Shown here: positions 36,624-47,996 of the stretch, piece by piece
Numbering within the stretch: position 1 is the stretch's first letter
Layout: each line of letters begins with the position of its first letter
Assembly: GCF_004339025.1 (NCBI RefSeq)
Contig: NZ_SMFT01000002.1
Coordinates: forward strand, 593,744-657,743
Source of the DNA: Volucribacter psittacicida
GTDB lineage: Bacteria; Pseudomonadota; Gammaproteobacteria; Enterobacterales; Pasteurellaceae
Direction of reading: 5' to 3'
Length of the DNA stretch: 64,000 nucleotides
The notes under the pieces: generated by a model
The model's database searches: none
What the model was told of the DNA's origin: nothing
The model's input: only the letters and a program-made list of their open reading frames with translations
Made by a program: the position numbers and the translations under genes

Positions 36624-39600
36624 TTAATGTAGCTGTTGGATAGCGTACACATCATATTGATCTAAACATTGTACACTTTCCGCCAGGGCTTCAGCCCCAG
36701 CCAATGTGGTTTGGTAAAAGATCTTTTGTTGCAAGGCACTACGGCGAATAGAATGGCTATCTGTTACCGATTCTGGCAAGTTGCCTACCGTATTGATAAC
36801 CATAGCAATTTCGCCATTTTTAATGGCATCAACAATATGCGGACGACCTTCACGCACCTTATTCACCGTTTGTACACTTACCCCATTATCACGCAGATAT
36901 TGAGCAGTACCCAAAGTGGCACATAAGCCATAGCCCTGTTGTTGCAAGGATTTTGCCACTGCCAATAAGCGAGGTTTGTCCTTGTCATCAACAGAAACAA
37001 AGACCTTACCTGTTTTCGGAATACGCTCGCCAGCGCCCATTTGAGCTTTAATAAAGGCCTCGGCAAAGGTTTTTCCAATGCCCATAACTTCGCCCGTTGA
37101 ACGCATTTCTGGGCCTAAAATGGTATCTACCCCCGGGAATTTTATAAAAGGGAATACCGCTTCTTTAACCGCATAAAATGGCGGGGTAACTTCTTGATAA
37201 ATCTGCTGTTGTTGCAAGGAAATGCCAGCCATTACTCTGGCGGCAATTTTGGCGAGAGGTACGCCTGTAGCTTTGCTCACAAAAGGCACAGTACGAGAAG
37301 CTCGAGGATTGACTTCTAAGACATAAACCACCTCATTTTGCACCGCAAATTGTACGTTCATTAAGCCCACTACCTGCAAGGCTTTTGCCATGGCAATGGT
37401 TTGACGGCGAATTTCTTGCTGAATTGCTTGACTTAAGGAATAAGGCGGTAGGGAACAAGCGGAATCGCCAGAGTGAATACCTGCTTGTTCAATATGTTGC
37501 ATAATGCCACCAATAAACACCTGTTCGCCATCGCAAATACAATCAACATCCACTTCAATGGCATTATTTAAGAAATGATCCAATAAAATTGGGCTATCTT
37601 CTGATACGGACACCGCCTCTTGCATATAGCGATTAAGTTCTTCATCGTTATACACAATTTGCATCGCACGCCCCCCTAGCACATAGGACGGACGCACCAC
37701 CAAAGGATAGCCTACTTCATTTGCTAATACTAACGCCTCTTGGCTGTTACGAGCGGTACGGTTTTCAGGCTGTTTTAGCTGTAATTGTTGTAAAATTTGT
37801 TGGAAACGTTCACGATCTTCGGCGGCATCAATACTATCCGCTGAAGTACCAATAATATTTACGCCATTTTCATGTAAAGCATTGGCTAATTTTAATGGGG
37901 TTTGCCCGCCATAATGCACAATTACCCCATAAGGTTGTTCAACGTGGATAATTTCCAATACATCTTCTAAGGTCAATGGTTCAAAATATAAGCGATCCGA
38001 CGTGTCAAAATCCGTAGAGACGGTTTCAGGGTTGCAGTTTACCATAATGGTTTCAAAACCACTTTCACGTAAAGCAAGGGCGGCGTGTACACAGCAATAA
38101 TCAAACTCAATCCCTTGTCCAATACGGTTTGGGCCGCCGCCTAAAATCATAATTTTTTTACGTTGACTAGGGCGAGCCTCACATTCTTGCTCATAGCTAG
38201 AATATAAGTAAGCCGTATCAGAGGAAAACTCGCCCGCACAGGTATCTACACGTTTATACACAGGGTGTAAATTGAGACTATGGCGTTTGGCTCGCACTTC
38301 TGCCTCGCTAGATTGAGTAAGTTGAGCAATACGTTTATCGGCAAAACCTTTGCGTTTTAAACGACGTAGCTCGTGATAATCTAAATCTGCTAATTGGCGT
38401 TGTTCTAAGGCTAATTCTTCTTGCACCAAATCTTGAATTTGCACTAAGAACCAAGGATCGATTTTGCTGTAATGATGGACTTCTTCTAGGCTAAATCCTG
38501 CCCCAAAGGCATCAGCCACATATAAAATACGAATCGGCCCAGGGTTAGCCAATTCTTGGCGGATTTTTTCAGGTTGTTCAGACATTAAATTAAAGCCACA
38601 AATCCCTGTTTCTAAGCCACGCAAGGCTTTTTGTAAAGACTCTTGGAAGGTACGTCCCATTGCCATAACTTCGCCCACCGATTTCATTTGGGTGGTCAAG
38701 CGATCATCCGCTTGAGGGAATTTTTCAAAGGCAAAACGTGGCACTTTAGTAACCACATAATCAATAGAAGGTTCAAAAGAGGCAGGGATTAATCCGCCTG
38801 TAATATCATTACGCAATTCATTAAGGGTATAACCCACTGCCAATTTCGCTGCCACTTTAGCGATAGGAAAACCAGTAGCTTTTGAGGCAAGGGCAGAAGA
38901 ACGGCTTACCCTTGGATTCATTTCAATCACAATCATTTCGCCGTTGGCTGGATTAATGGCAAACTGAACATTCGCACCACCTGTATCCACCCCAATTTCT
39001 CGCAACACCGCTAAAGAGGCATTACGCATAATTTGATATTCTTTATCCGTTAAGGTTTGTGCAGGTGCTACGGTAATAGAGTCGCCAGTATGCACGCCCA
39101 TAGGATCAAAATTTTCAATGGAACACACAATAATGCAATTATCCGCTTTATCGCGTACCACTTCCATTTCATATTCTTTCCAACCTAGCACCGATTGTTC
39201 AATTAACAGTTCGTGGGTAGGTGAGGCATCAAAACCACGTTCACAAATGGCTTGAAATTCATCACGATTATAGGCAATACCACCGCCAGAACCGCCCATA
39301 GTGAAAGAAGGACGAATAAGAGTAGGAAATCCCACTTCCGCTTGTGCCGCCCAAGCCTCATCAAAGCTATGGCAAACAAAAGATTTTGGTGTATTTAAGC
39401 CGATTTTTGTCATGGCTTGTTTAAAGCGTCCACGATCTTCCGCTTTATCAATGGCATCTTCGCTCGCCCCAATCAATTCCACTTGGTATTTTGCCAAAAC
39501 GCCATGTTTGGCTAAGTCTAAGGCACAATTTAATGCAGTTTGTCCGCCCATTGTAGGCAAAATAGCATCAGGACGCTCTTTCTCAATAATCTTGGCGAGG

Positions 39601-39818
39601 GTTTGCCATTGGATAGGCTCAATATAGGTTACATCCGCCATATTCGGGTCGGTCATAATGGTGGCAGGATTAGAATTGACTAAAACAACTTGATAACCTT
39701 CTTCTCTCAAGGCTTTACAGGCTTGAGCCCCAGAATAATCAAACTCACAGGCTTGCCCAATCACAATAGGTCCCGCCCCAATAATCAGTATTTTATTTAT
39801 ATCAGTACGTTTTGGCAT
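36624..39818 (-). CDS. carB: carbamoyl-phosphate synthase large subunit
   Basis: 1064-residue synthetase that makes carbamoyl phosphate from bicarbonate, ammonia and two ATP for arginine and pyrimidines. Two homologous ATP-grasp halves are visible ([34 protein letters not shown] in the first, [28 protein letters not shown] in the second), followed by the regulatory MGS-like domain ([20 protein letters not shown]). In a carA-yqaE-carB order, so a small gene interrupts the usual pair. Confidence 0.98.
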   Translation of the reverse strand: MPKRTDINKILIIGAGPIVIGQACEFDYSGAQACKALREEGYQVVLVNSNPATIMTDPNMADVTYIEPIQWQTLAKIIEKERPDAILPTMGGQTALNCALDLAKHGVLAKYQVELIGASEDAIDKAEDRGRFKQAMTKIGLNTPKSFVCHSFDEAWAAQAEVGFPTLIRPSFTMGGSGGGIAYNRDEFQAICERGFDASPTHELLIEQSVLGWKEYEMEVVRDKADNCIIVCSIENFDPMGVHTGDSITVAPAQTLTDKEYQIMRNASLAVLREIGVDTGGANVQFAINPANGEMIVIEMNPRVSRSSALASKATGFPIAKVAAKLAVGYTLNELRNDITGGLIPASFEPSIDYVVTKVPRFAFEKFPQADDRLTTQMKSVGEVMAMGRTFQESLQKALRGLETGICGFNLMSEQPEKIRQELANPGPIRILYVADAFGAGFSLEEVHHYSKIDPWFLVQIQDLVQEELALEQRQLADLDYHELRRLKRKGFADKRIAQLTQSSEAEVRAKRHSLNLHPVYKRVDTCAGEFSSDTAYLYSSYEQECEARPSQRKKIMILGGGPNRIGQGIEFDYCCVHAALALRESGFETIMVNCNPETVSTDFDTSDRLYFEPLTLEDVLEIIHVEQPYGVIVHYGGQTPLKLANALHENGVNIIGTSADSIDAAEDRERFQQILQQLQLKQPENRTARNSQEALVLANEVGYPLVVRPSYVLGGRAMQIVYNDEELNRYMQEAVSVSEDSPILLDHFLNNAIEVDVDCICDGEQVFIGGIMQHIEQAGIHSGDSACSLPPYSLSQAIQQEIRRQTIAMAKALQVVGLMNVQFAVQNEVVYVLEVNPRASRTVPFVSKATGVPLAKIAARVMAGISLQQQQIYQEVTPPFYAVKEAVFPFIKFPGVDTILGPEMRSTGEVMGIGKTFAEAFIKAQMGAGERIPKTGKVFVSVDDKDKPRLLAVAKSLQQQGYGLCATLGTAQYLRDNGVSVQTVNKVREGRPHIVDAIKNGEIAMVINTVGNLPESVTDSHSIRRSALQQKIFYQTTLAGAEALAESVQCLDQYDVYAIQQLH

Positions 39819-39949
39819 AATTTTCTCTTATTAAATTTATTGACTTCGTGCTTTCACTTATTCAGGTTATGACGATTTCTTTTGTTACAAAGGGTAATAA
39901 CCAAAATAAGCAGACTAAAACAGGTAATAGTTTTATTAAATAACGATAA

Positions 39950-40138
39950 TTACTTATTAAAATGTTGTTTAATTTTCTGATCAGTATGATATTGACTTAC
40001 AGAATATGCCGCCCAAATTGCTGCTGGAATCCAACCTAATACTGTAATTTGTAAAATTAAACAAATAATCCCAGCGAAAGGGCGACCGATAGTAAAAAAT
40101 GATAACCAAGGTAAAAAGATTGCTAATAATAAACGCAT
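39950..40138 (-). CDS. YqaE/Pmp3 family small membrane protein
   Basis: A 62-residue protein with two membrane helices: FLPWLSFFTIGRPFAGIICLILQITVLGWIPAAIWAAYSV, the Pmp3/UPF0057 pattern (stress-linked proteolipid in yeast and bacteria). It lies 15 bases after carA and 131 bases before carB on the same strand, so it probably shares the carAB transcript; the reason for this pairing is unknown. Confidence 0.8.
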   Translation of the reverse strand: MRLLLAIFLPWLSFFTIGRPFAGIICLILQITVLGWIPAAIWAAYSVSQYHTDQKIKQHFNK

Positions 40139-40153
40139 AAAATACTCTCCTTA

Positions 40154-41293
40154 TTAAGGTAATGTTTTTGTTTTAGCTTGCTTTAAATAGTCAATAAATT
40201 TATCAAATAAATATGCCACATCTTGCGGGCCAGGGCTGGCTTCTGGGTGTCCTTGGAACGAAAAAGCTGGCTGATCCACTAATTCAATCCCTTGTACGGA
40301 ATGATCAAATAAGGAACGATGAGTAACCTTAACATTGCTTGGTAAACTGTCTTCATCAACCTCAAAGCCATGATTTTGGCTTGTAATCAATACTTTTTGG
40401 CTCGCAAGATCTTGCACAGGGTGGTTTGCCCCATGATGACCAAATGCCATTTTCTTGGTTTTTGCCCCAACCGCTAAACCTAATAATTGATGCCCTAAAC
40501 AAATGCCAAAAATCGGTTTTTTACTGGCTAATAGGGTTTTAATAGCGTTAATTGCATAGTCGCAAGGCTCTGGATCACCGGGGCCATTAGACAGAAAAAT
40601 GCCATCAGGATTATAGGCTAATACTTCTTCTGCCGAGGTTTTGGCTGGCACAACCGTAATCTTACAACCACGTTGGGCGAGCATACGCAAAATATTATGT
40701 TTTACCCCAAAATCATAAGCCACAATATGATATTGTGCATTATCAGGCTGACTAAACCCTTGCCCTAATTGCCATTCGCCCTGTTGCCATACATAGGGTT
40801 CAGAACGGGTTACCTGTTGTGCTAAATCTTTTCCTGCCATTGAGCCAAATTGTTGTGCGAGGGCTAATGCTTGTTGTTCATCAATATTGCCCGCCATAAT
40901 ACAACCCGCTTGTGCCCCTTTTTCACGCAATAAACGGGTTAAACGGCGAGTATCAATATCCGCAATCGCCACCACTTGATTAGCAATTAAATACTCTTTT
41001 AAACTGGCATTGGCTCTAAAATTGCTATGTTGTAACGGCAGATCACGAATAATTAAGCCTGAGGCATAAATTCGGTCGGATTCAACATCTTCGTTGTTGG
41101 TACCAGTATTGCCAATATGGGGATAGGTTAAGGTGACTAATTGTTGATAATAAGAGGGATCGGTAAGAATTTCTTGGTAGCCTGTCATAGAGGTATTAAA
41201 CACCACTTCGCCGACAGAATGGCCATTAATGCCTATGGATGTGCCGTGAAAGACTGAGCCATCAGCCAACACTAAAATTGCAGGTTCAGACAT
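40154..41293 (-). CDS. carA: carbamoyl-phosphate synthase small subunit
   Basis: Glutaminase subunit that passes ammonia to CarB. The class I amidotransferase site [16 protein letters not shown] has the catalytic Cys near residue 265; the His/Glu pair lies in [13 protein letters not shown]. 379 residues, normal. ArgR boxes about 200 bases upstream point to arginine repression. Confidence 0.97.
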   Translation of the reverse strand: MSEPAILVLADGSVFHGTSIGINGHSVGEVVFNTSMTGYQEILTDPSYYQQLVTLTYPHIGNTGTNNEDVESDRIYASGLIIRDLPLQHSNFRANASLKEYLIANQVVAIADIDTRRLTRLLREKGAQAGCIMAGNIDEQQALALAQQFGSMAGKDLAQQVTRSEPYVWQQGEWQLGQGFSQPDNAQYHIVAYDFGVKHNILRMLAQRGCKITVVPAKTSAEEVLAYNPDGIFLSNGPGDPEPCDYAINAIKTLLASKKPIFGICLGHQLLGLAVGAKTKKMAFGHHGANHPVQDLASQKVLITSQNHGFEVDEDSLPSNVKVTHRSLFDHSVQGIELVDQPAFSFQGHPEASPGPQDVAYLFDKFIDYLKQAKTKTLP

Positions 41294-41490
41294 GGATTAC
41301 TCCTAAAAATATTGTTTGTTTGGTTGAACACTTACGAATGCTCATTAACCACAACCTAGTAATTTCGCATAAAAAATTGTGGAAAAATCCACCGCTCTTT
41401 TATCATTACTAAATCGTGTCTGAAAAATTTAGCTGCGCTAAACTTGTCCATTTTAAAGGAGCAAGCAAGTAGTTTCAAGCAAATTCACTT

Positions 41491-41529
41491 AATGATTAAT
41501 TATTCATTTATTATGAATAATTATTTAAT
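41491..41529 (-). promoter_or_regulatory. double ARG box upstream of carA
   Basis: AATGATTAATTATTCATT (41491-41508) and TATGAATAATTATTTAAT (41512-41529) each match the 18-base ArgR consensus (WNTGAATWWWWATTCANW) with one substitution and stand 3 bases apart, the usual spacing for an ArgR hexamer. Confidence 0.75.
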
Positions 41530-41542
41530 TAATGCAAGATAA

Positions 41543-43726
41543 TTATGCAAATTCTTGTGGATCAATATCTAACGACCAACGCACTTTGTTGAGTAAATCA
41601 AAGGATTGTTGATGAAATTGCTGTAGAATTTGCTGTAAGACTTGGCGAGAAGGGTGTTGTAGCAATAACTGCCAACGATATTGCCCTGCTTTTTTACTAT
41701 GAGGAGCAGGCATCGCCCCAAGAATTTGTAAACCAGTCAGTTGTTGTTGATGAAAATAATCCGCCACTTGTTGCAAAGCCTGCTCTGCCAAGTGATTATC
41801 ACGACTTCGTGCCTGAAATAAGGCTTGTGCCGAAAACGGTGGTAAGCCCATACTATAGCGTAAATGCAAGGCTTGCTCGGCAAAGGCAGGATAACCGCCT
41901 GTTAATAAGGCTTGTAATAAAGGGTGGTCAGGGTAATGGGTTTGCAACAAGACCTCGCCCTGCTTTTCCGCACGCCCTGCACGCCCTGCCACTTGCACAT
42001 AAAGCTGTGCTAAACGTTCTTCCGCACGAAAATCAAGGGAAAATAAGGCACTGTCCACATTGACAATCGCCACTAAAGTCACATTGGGAAAATGATGCCC
42101 TTTGGCTAACATTTGTGTGCCAATAAGAATTTGGCTTTTGCCCTGTTGAATATCCTTTAAATGCGCTTCTAATTTACCCTTGCGCGCGGTACTATCTCGG
42201 TCTATGCGAGTAATATGATATTGTGGAAAACGTTGTTGTAAAGTTTGCTCAAGCTGTTCTGTGCCTAAGCCTGTGGTAATTAAATGGGTTGAGCCACAAG
42301 ACTCACATTGATGAGGAATGGCACGTTGAGCATGGCAATAATGACAACGCAAAACCTGTGGCTGTTGATGATAAGTATAGGGCTTTTCACAATGGCGACA
42401 TTGGCAAATCCAACCACATTCGTGGCATAGCAAAACAGGGGCAAAACCACGCCGATTAAGAAACAATAAGACTTGATTGCCTTTTTGCAGATGTTCTTGC
42501 ATACGGGTTAATAATTGATGAGAAAGCCCTTGTTGCACAGGTTGCTTTTTCAAATCAATAAGTTGTTGTTGAACTGCTGTGCCTTGCCCTGCTCGTTGGG
42601 TAAGTTGAATGCCCTTATATTTACCATTTTGCACATTATTCAGGCTTTCAAGACTTGGGGTTGCCGATCCCATCACAATGGGAATATCACAGAGTTTAGC
42701 ATAAAGCACCGCCAAATCTCGTGCATGATAACGCCAGCCCTCTTGTTGCTTAAAAGAACTGTCATGCTCTTCATCAATAATAATCAAGCCTAAATTGACA
42801 AATTGGCTAAATAATGCCGAACGTGTACCTATTACAATCGCCGCTTGCCCTGTTCTCACTCGTTGCCACGCCTGCAAACGTTGATTGTCGTTTAAATGGG
42901 AATGTAGCACCTCAATCGACACATTAAATCTCGCTTGAAAACGTTGGACGGTTTGTGGGGTTAAGCCAATTTCAGGCACTAACACTAACACCTGTTGCCC
43001 TTTTTTGAGGATTTCTTCAATCAACTGCAAATATATTTCAGTTTTGCCTGAACCTGTTACCCCCTGCAACAAAAATGCCGCAAAACCTTGTTGAAATACT
43101 AATTGGCTCATAGCTAAGGCTTGTTGTTTATTTAGGGTTAAGCGATTATCCTGATTGACCAGCGGTTTATCCGCTAATTGCTGTTGCCAAGATTGTTCCT
43201 TGTTCTGTTGTTGTTCCTCAATAATCAAGCCTTTTTGGATTAAAGGCTGCAAAATGGCTCGGCTAATGGAAGTATGATCTTGAGAAAGGCTTAATTGTTG
43301 CAGGGCTTGTCGCTGTTTTGGCGCACGTTTCAACATATCATTATGCAAGGCTTGCTCACCAAGTGCGGTCAGTTTTAACAAAATTTTTGCTTTTGGCACC
43401 GCACTTTCCCCTTGCCGTAACTTGACAGGCAAGGCTTGCAATAATACCTCGCCTAAGGGAGCTTGATAATAATTGGCAGCCCAAAGAAGTAATTGCCATA
43501 ATGTGGGCTGAAACAGGCTTTGTGGATCCAATACCTCAATAACGTGCTTTAATTGTTCCCTTGGCAAATCTGATTGGGAAGGAAAATCCACCACCACCGC
43601 CACTTTTTTTTGTGCTCCAAAAGGCACTAATACTCGGCTACCAATGGCTAAGGTCTGTTGTTCATCAAGCAAATAATCAAAACAACGCATTAAAGGAACG
43701 GCTAAGGCGACACGAATCAGTTTCAT
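41543..43726 (-). CDS. priA: primosomal protein N' (helicase PriA)
   Basis: 3'-5' helicase that restarts stalled replication forks. Seen in order: N-terminal DNA-binding part (CFDYLLDE...GSRVLVPFG), Walker A GVTGSGKTEIYLQ, Walker B LIIIDEEHDSSFKQQE, four pairs of Zn-binding cysteines (CHECGWICQCRHC...CHYCHAQ...CESCG) and motif VI (QVAGRAGR). Length 727 is normal. Two uptake signals lie inside the gene near 43370-43410. It is preceded on the same strand by an ABC exporter gene, 9 bases away. Confidence 0.97.
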   Translation of the reverse strand: MKLIRVALAVPLMRCFDYLLDEQQTLAIGSRVLVPFGAQKKVAVVVDFPSQSDLPREQLKHVIEVLDPQSLFQPTLWQLLLWAANYYQAPLGEVLLQALPVKLRQGESAVPKAKILLKLTALGEQALHNDMLKRAPKQRQALQQLSLSQDHTSISRAILQPLIQKGLIIEEQQQNKEQSWQQQLADKPLVNQDNRLTLNKQQALAMSQLVFQQGFAAFLLQGVTGSGKTEIYLQLIEEILKKGQQVLVLVPEIGLTPQTVQRFQARFNVSIEVLHSHLNDNQRLQAWQRVRTGQAAIVIGTRSALFSQFVNLGLIIIDEEHDSSFKQQEGWRYHARDLAVLYAKLCDIPIVMGSATPSLESLNNVQNGKYKGIQLTQRAGQGTAVQQQLIDLKKQPVQQGLSHQLLTRMQEHLQKGNQVLLFLNRRGFAPVLLCHECGWICQCRHCEKPYTYHQQPQVLRCHYCHAQRAIPHQCESCGSTHLITTGLGTEQLEQTLQQRFPQYHITRIDRDSTARKGKLEAHLKDIQQGKSQILIGTQMLAKGHHFPNVTLVAIVNVDSALFSLDFRAEERLAQLYVQVAGRAGRAEKQGEVLLQTHYPDHPLLQALLTGGYPAFAEQALHLRYSMGLPPFSAQALFQARSRDNHLAEQALQQVADYFHQQQLTGLQILGAMPAPHSKKAGQYRWQLLLQHPSRQVLQQILQQFHQQSFDLLNKVRWSLDIDPQEFA

Positions 43727-43735
43727 TAATCTTCG

Positions 43736-45574
43736 TTAATCCTCACTAAGAAAACCGCCACTTTGATGAGCCCAAAGTTTGGCATACAAGCCATTTTTCG
43801 CCAATAATTCATTATGTGTACCTTGCTCAACAATTTGCCCTTTATCTAACACAATCAAGCGATCCATTGAAGCAATGGTAGAAAGACGGTGGGCAATAGC
43901 GATAACGGTTTTATTTTCCATCATCTTATCTAAACTTTGTTGAATAGCGATTTCCACTTCAGAATCTAAAGCACTGGTTGCTTCATCAAGCAATAAAATT
44001 GGGGCATCTTTTAATAACACTCGAGCAATAGCAATGCGTTGTCGCTGCCCACCTGATAATTTTACCCCTCGTTCGCCCACTTGAGCATCATAGCCAGTTC
44101 GCCCCTGTGCATCGGTTAATAAGGGAATAAAATCCGCCGCCTCTGCTTTGGTTGCCGCTAACATCATTTCCTCTTCACTGGCTTGTGGACGACCATAAAT
44201 AATATTTTCTCGCACAGAACGATGTAATAATGAGGTATCTTGCGTGACTAAACCAATTTGACGACGCAAACTTTCCTGCTTCACTTGGGTAATATCCTGC
44301 CCATCAATGGTAATTTGCCCTGCTTGTGCCTCATAAAAACGTAACAATAAATTGACGATAGTGGATTTACCTGCCCCAGAACGCCCAATTAAGCCCACTT
44401 TTTCCCCTGCCTTAATGGTTAAATTAAAGTCTTGCAACAAAGGTTTATGAGGATCATAAGCAAAACTGACATGGTTAAATTGAATTTCCCCTTGATTGAC
44501 CTCGAGTTCTTTGGCATTGGCTTTATCCACAATAGAATGAGGTTTAGACAGGGTATTCATACCATCATTTACCGTACCAATATTTTCAAATAAACGGGCT
44601 GATTCCCACATCACCCATTGGGATAAATTTGCCACTCTTAACGCCATAGCAATCGCTGTGGCAATCGCCCCTACATCAACGCTATGTTGCTGCCATAACC
44701 AAATCCCCAATATTGAGGTAGATAAAATCAACATGACATTTAACGCCCCCACTACCGTATCTAATGAGGTGGCTAAACGCATTTGTGCATGCACAGTGAC
44801 CATAAATTCTTGCATTGAACGCTTGGCATAGCTTGCTTCTCTTGCACCATGAGAAAACAGTTTTACCGTAGTAATATTGGCATAAGCATCGGTAATTCTC
44901 CCTGTCATCAAAGAACGTGCGTCTGCCTGTCGCTCAGCGGTTTTGGCTAAACGGGGGATAAATAAACGCAAAATCACCACAAACCCAGCTAGCCATAAAA
45001 CAAAAGGCAAAACTAACCAACCATCTAAACTAACCAATACAATGCCAGAAGTCACAAAATAGACCACCACATAAGTCATCATATCCGCAATGGTTAGCAC
45101 CGTATCTCGCACCGCCAACGCCGTCTGCATTACCTTAGCAGAAACCCGCCCCGCAAATTCATCTTGGTAAAAACTCAAACTTTGTCCAAGCATTAAACGA
45201 TGAAAATTCCAACGCAACCGCATAGGGAAAACCCCTTGCAGGGTTTGTAAACGGATTAACGATGCCACAAAACGCCAAGCAATACTTAGCAACAACAGCG
45301 CCAGCATTGCCATTAAGCCATATTTTTTCTCCACCCATAAAGTTTGCGGACTAAATTCCGTTAGCCAGTTCACCAATGTTCCCATAAATTGGAACAACAA
45401 TGCTTCCATAATCCCAATGCCAACGGTCATCAAGGTCAACAGCAAAATCCAGCCTTTCATACCTTGCAAGCTAGACCAAATAAACCCAAATAGTTTTTTC
45501 TCTGGCGTACTTGCTTGTTGATCGGGATAAGCATTAAGACGATTTTCAAACCAAGAGAAAATTTTATTAAACAT
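43736..45574 (-). CDS. ABC exporter, fused membrane and ATPase domains
   Basis: A 612-residue half-transporter: six helices in residues 30-330, then the nucleotide-binding domain with Walker A GRSGAGKSTIVNLLLRF, signature LSGGQRQRIAIARVLL, Walker B ILLLDEATSALDSE and switch His in AIAHRLST. It belongs to the type IV exporters of the MsbA/multidrug group, in a branch common in Pasteurellaceae (HI1051-like). The substrate is unknown. It shares a strand and tight spacing with priA. Confidence 0.85.
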   Translation of the reverse strand: MFNKIFSWFENRLNAYPDQQASTPEKKLFGFIWSSLQGMKGWILLLTLMTVGIGIMEALLFQFMGTLVNWLTEFSPQTLWVEKKYGLMAMLALLLLSIAWRFVASLIRLQTLQGVFPMRLRWNFHRLMLGQSLSFYQDEFAGRVSAKVMQTALAVRDTVLTIADMMTYVVVYFVTSGIVLVSLDGWLVLPFVLWLAGFVVILRLFIPRLAKTAERQADARSLMTGRITDAYANITTVKLFSHGAREASYAKRSMQEFMVTVHAQMRLATSLDTVVGALNVMLILSTSILGIWLWQQHSVDVGAIATAIAMALRVANLSQWVMWESARLFENIGTVNDGMNTLSKPHSIVDKANAKELEVNQGEIQFNHVSFAYDPHKPLLQDFNLTIKAGEKVGLIGRSGAGKSTIVNLLLRFYEAQAGQITIDGQDITQVKQESLRRQIGLVTQDTSLLHRSVRENIIYGRPQASEEEMMLAATKAEAADFIPLLTDAQGRTGYDAQVGERGVKLSGGQRQRIAIARVLLKDAPILLLDEATSALDSEVEIAIQQSLDKMMENKTVIAIAHRLSTIASMDRLIVLDKGQIVEQGTHNELLAKNGLYAKLWAHQSGGFLSED

Positions 45575-45742
45575 ATTGAAACCTATTGAAATTCATTGCA
45601 ATAAGAAAGGTAGCCAGTGGAAATTTGGCTACCTAAAAACTGTTGCTATTATAGGCGAAAACAAGGGAATATTCAAAAATATTCCCTCTGAGAGATGTTT
45701 TAAGTTTAAGTGCGGTGGGGGATAAAATTATTTAATAAACAA

Positions 45743-45771
45743 AACCCCACTACTCACATCATAGCGGGGTT
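45743..45771 (-). terminator. HU gene terminator
   Basis: AACCCC and GGGGTT arms with further pairing toward the loop; on the minus strand the hairpin is followed by TTTGTTTATT. Confidence 0.7.
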
Positions 45772-45796
45772 AAGAGAATAAATAATTTAAATAAAA

Positions 45797-46069
45797 TTAT
45801 TTAACAGCGTCTTTAAGTGCTTTACCTGAAACGAAAGCTGGTACTTTTGATGCTGGAATTTGGATTTCTTTACCCGTTTGTGGGTTACGACCAGTACGGG
45901 CTTTACGCTCGTTGACTTTGAATGTACCAAAACCAATTAGTTGTACTGAATCACCTGCTTTTAGGCTTTCAGTAATCGCATCTAAAGTTGCTTCTAAGGC
46001 AGCTTTAGCTTGTTTTTTGTTTAACTCTGCTGCACTTGCAATTGCATCGATTAAATCAGTTTTATTCAT
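45797..46069 (-). CDS. hupA: DNA-binding protein HU (alpha type)
   Basis: A 90-residue nucleoid protein. [45 protein letters not shown] and [20 protein letters not shown] are the HU helical body and DNA-bending arm. It has its own terminator and a long upstream gap of about 170 bases, as expected of a highly expressed gene. Confidence 0.96.
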   Translation of the reverse strand: MNKTDLIDAIASAAELNKKQAKAALEATLDAITESLKAGDSVQLIGFGTFKVNERKARTGRNPQTGKEIQIPASKVPAFVSGKALKDAVK

Positions 46070-46242
46070 AATAATAATTACCCTCTAGACTTTTTATAAA
46101 AAAACTAAATTAAGCCGAAAAAGAAATCAAATTCCTTTCTGTCTAAAATTTACTTTTAACTGTTATCTACAGCGGTAACTAGCTTAATCTAACTTTTAAA
46201 GAAAGCAAAGCACTATCTACTAAAAATGTTAAAAAAATCACA

Positions 46243-46833
46243 TTATTCATCAATTTTTATGCCGATATTACTGATTTCTTCCGCTCGCAGGGCATTTTTA
46301 AGGGATAAAATCACGTCTAAATCCCTTTCTTCACAGTCATTTAAATCACGGTAAATTGCCCATTGCACATCAAGTTCCGTTTGGATTTCTTCGCTATCTT
46401 TTAATTCTTGCTCAGACAATTCTCGTTGTTGCGTTAAGGCTAAGTAGTTTGCGACGGTTTTGAGGGAGTTTTGACTTATTCTGATAGCATGTTGCAAATA
46501 TTCGCCGCCAATGATGGCGTGCAATAATTCAGATAAGGCTTCGCAAGCATCAATAGCGGGTTCTACACCATAAAAATCATAATGGTTAATATCAGGAATA
46601 ATGGCTTCAAATTTTTCTAATTGTTGATCAAAATTAATTTTACAACCTTTAACGGTTAAATATTCCCAAACGAGATTAAGAATATTTTTATAAACCATGG
46701 CTTGTTTTTCTTGTTCGGTCATTTGGCAAAACAAGGTAAAATTAGGTTGCATTCGTTCACATAAACAAGCCATAAAGGTTAAATGTTGCCAACTGGCAAA
46801 TTTTTCTAGGCGCTTATGAATTGGGTTTCTCAT
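46243..46833 (-). CDS. yjaG: YjaG family (DUF416) protein
   Basis: A 196-residue cytoplasmic protein of unknown function. Conserved stretches WQHLTFMACLCERM, VKGCKINFDQQLEKFE and YGVEPAIDACEALSEL match E. coli YjaG. An upstream start six codons earlier is open, but the ATG at 46833 follows AGGAATAGCC and agrees with the E. coli N terminus (NPIHKRLE). Eight bases after hemE, the same hemE-yjaG-hupA order as in enterobacteria. Confidence 0.9.
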   Translation of the reverse strand: MRNPIHKRLEKFASWQHLTFMACLCERMQPNFTLFCQMTEQEKQAMVYKNILNLVWEYLTVKGCKINFDQQLEKFEAIIPDINHYDFYGVEPAIDACEALSELLHAIIGGEYLQHAIRISQNSLKTVANYLALTQQRELSEQELKDSEEIQTELDVQWAIYRDLNDCEERDLDVILSLKNALRAEEISNIGIKIDE

Positions 46834-46841
46834 GGCTATTC

Positions 46842-47912
46842 CTATTTGCAATGAAATTGTTGTGAATATTGATGAACGGTATCCACAAGAATTTTAGGGC
46901 TTTCCTCTGGCACATCTTGATGAATACCATGCCCAAGGTTAAATATATGCCCACTACCTTGTCCATACGCGGTTAAGAGGGTTTGAACCTCTTGCACAAT
47001 ACGCGCTGCTGGCGCATAAAGCACACTAGGATCCATATTGCCTTGTAAGGCAACTTTATGCCCTACTCTGGCTCGAGCTTGTGCAATATCTATTGCCCAA
47101 TCCAATCCTATGGCATCACAACCTGTTTCGGCAATCGCTTCTAACCATAAACCGCCCCCTTTGGTAAATAGGGTAACAGGCACTTTACGATCTTCATTTT
47201 CTCGGATAAGTCCGTTGATAATTTTGTGCATATAATGCAAAGAAAACTCTAAATAGGCTTGTTGAGATAAGACGCCGCCCCAAGTATCAAAGATCATTAC
47301 CGCTTGGGCTCCTGCTTTGATTTGGGCATTTAAATATAAAATCACGGCTTCAGCAATTTTGTTTAGTAGCTGGTGAAGTAAGTGCGGTTCAGCGTACAAC
47401 ATTTTTTTTATTTTGGTAAAGGCTTTGCTTGATCCCCCTTCAACCATATAAGTGGCTAATGTCCAAGGGCTACCCGAAAACCCGATTAAAGGCACCTCGC
47501 CTTTTAATTCACGGCGAATGGTTCGCACCGCATTCATCACATATTGTAGTTCTTGTTCTGGATCAGGAATGGGTAACTGTTCAATATCTTGTTTAGATTG
47601 AATAGGTTTGGCAAATTTAGGACCTTCGCCAGCGCCAAAACTTAACCCTAATCCCATGGCATCAGGAATGGTTAAAATGTCGGAAAATAAAATGGCGGCA
47701 TCAAGCTGATAACGGCGTAATGGCTGTAAGGTAACTTCGCAAGCTAGCTCGGCATTACGGCATAATGCCATAAAATCCCCTGCTGTGGCACGAGTGGCTT
47801 TATATTCAGGTAAATAACGCCCTGCTTGACGCATCATCCATACGGGAGTCATATCCACAGGTTGGCGTAATAAGGCACGAAGATAACGATCATTTTTTAA
47901 TGGAAAAACCAT
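46842..47912 (-). CDS. hemE: uroporphyrinogen decarboxylase
   Basis: Removes four carboxyl groups from uroporphyrinogen III to give coproporphyrinogen III in haem synthesis. [13 protein letters not shown] near residue 25 and [20 protein letters not shown] near residue 145 are the family signatures. 356 residues, normal. The presence of hemE indicates a strain with at least part of the haem pathway, unlike H. influenzae, which cannot make haem. Confidence 0.96.
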   Translation of the reverse strand: MVFPLKNDRYLRALLRQPVDMTPVWMMRQAGRYLPEYKATRATAGDFMALCRNAELACEVTLQPLRRYQLDAAILFSDILTIPDAMGLGLSFGAGEGPKFAKPIQSKQDIEQLPIPDPEQELQYVMNAVRTIRRELKGEVPLIGFSGSPWTLATYMVEGGSSKAFTKIKKMLYAEPHLLHQLLNKIAEAVILYLNAQIKAGAQAVMIFDTWGGVLSQQAYLEFSLHYMHKIINGLIRENEDRKVPVTLFTKGGGLWLEAIAETGCDAIGLDWAIDIAQARARVGHKVALQGNMDPSVLYAPAARIVQEVQTLLTAYGQGSGHIFNLGHGIHQDVPEESPKILVDTVHQYSQQFHCK

Positions 47913-47996
47913 AATAATTACTCAAAATTTAATTGTGATAAGACGAACAAAAAAATATACCACAACAAAAAGTGCGGTATATTTTTTTATAATTTT

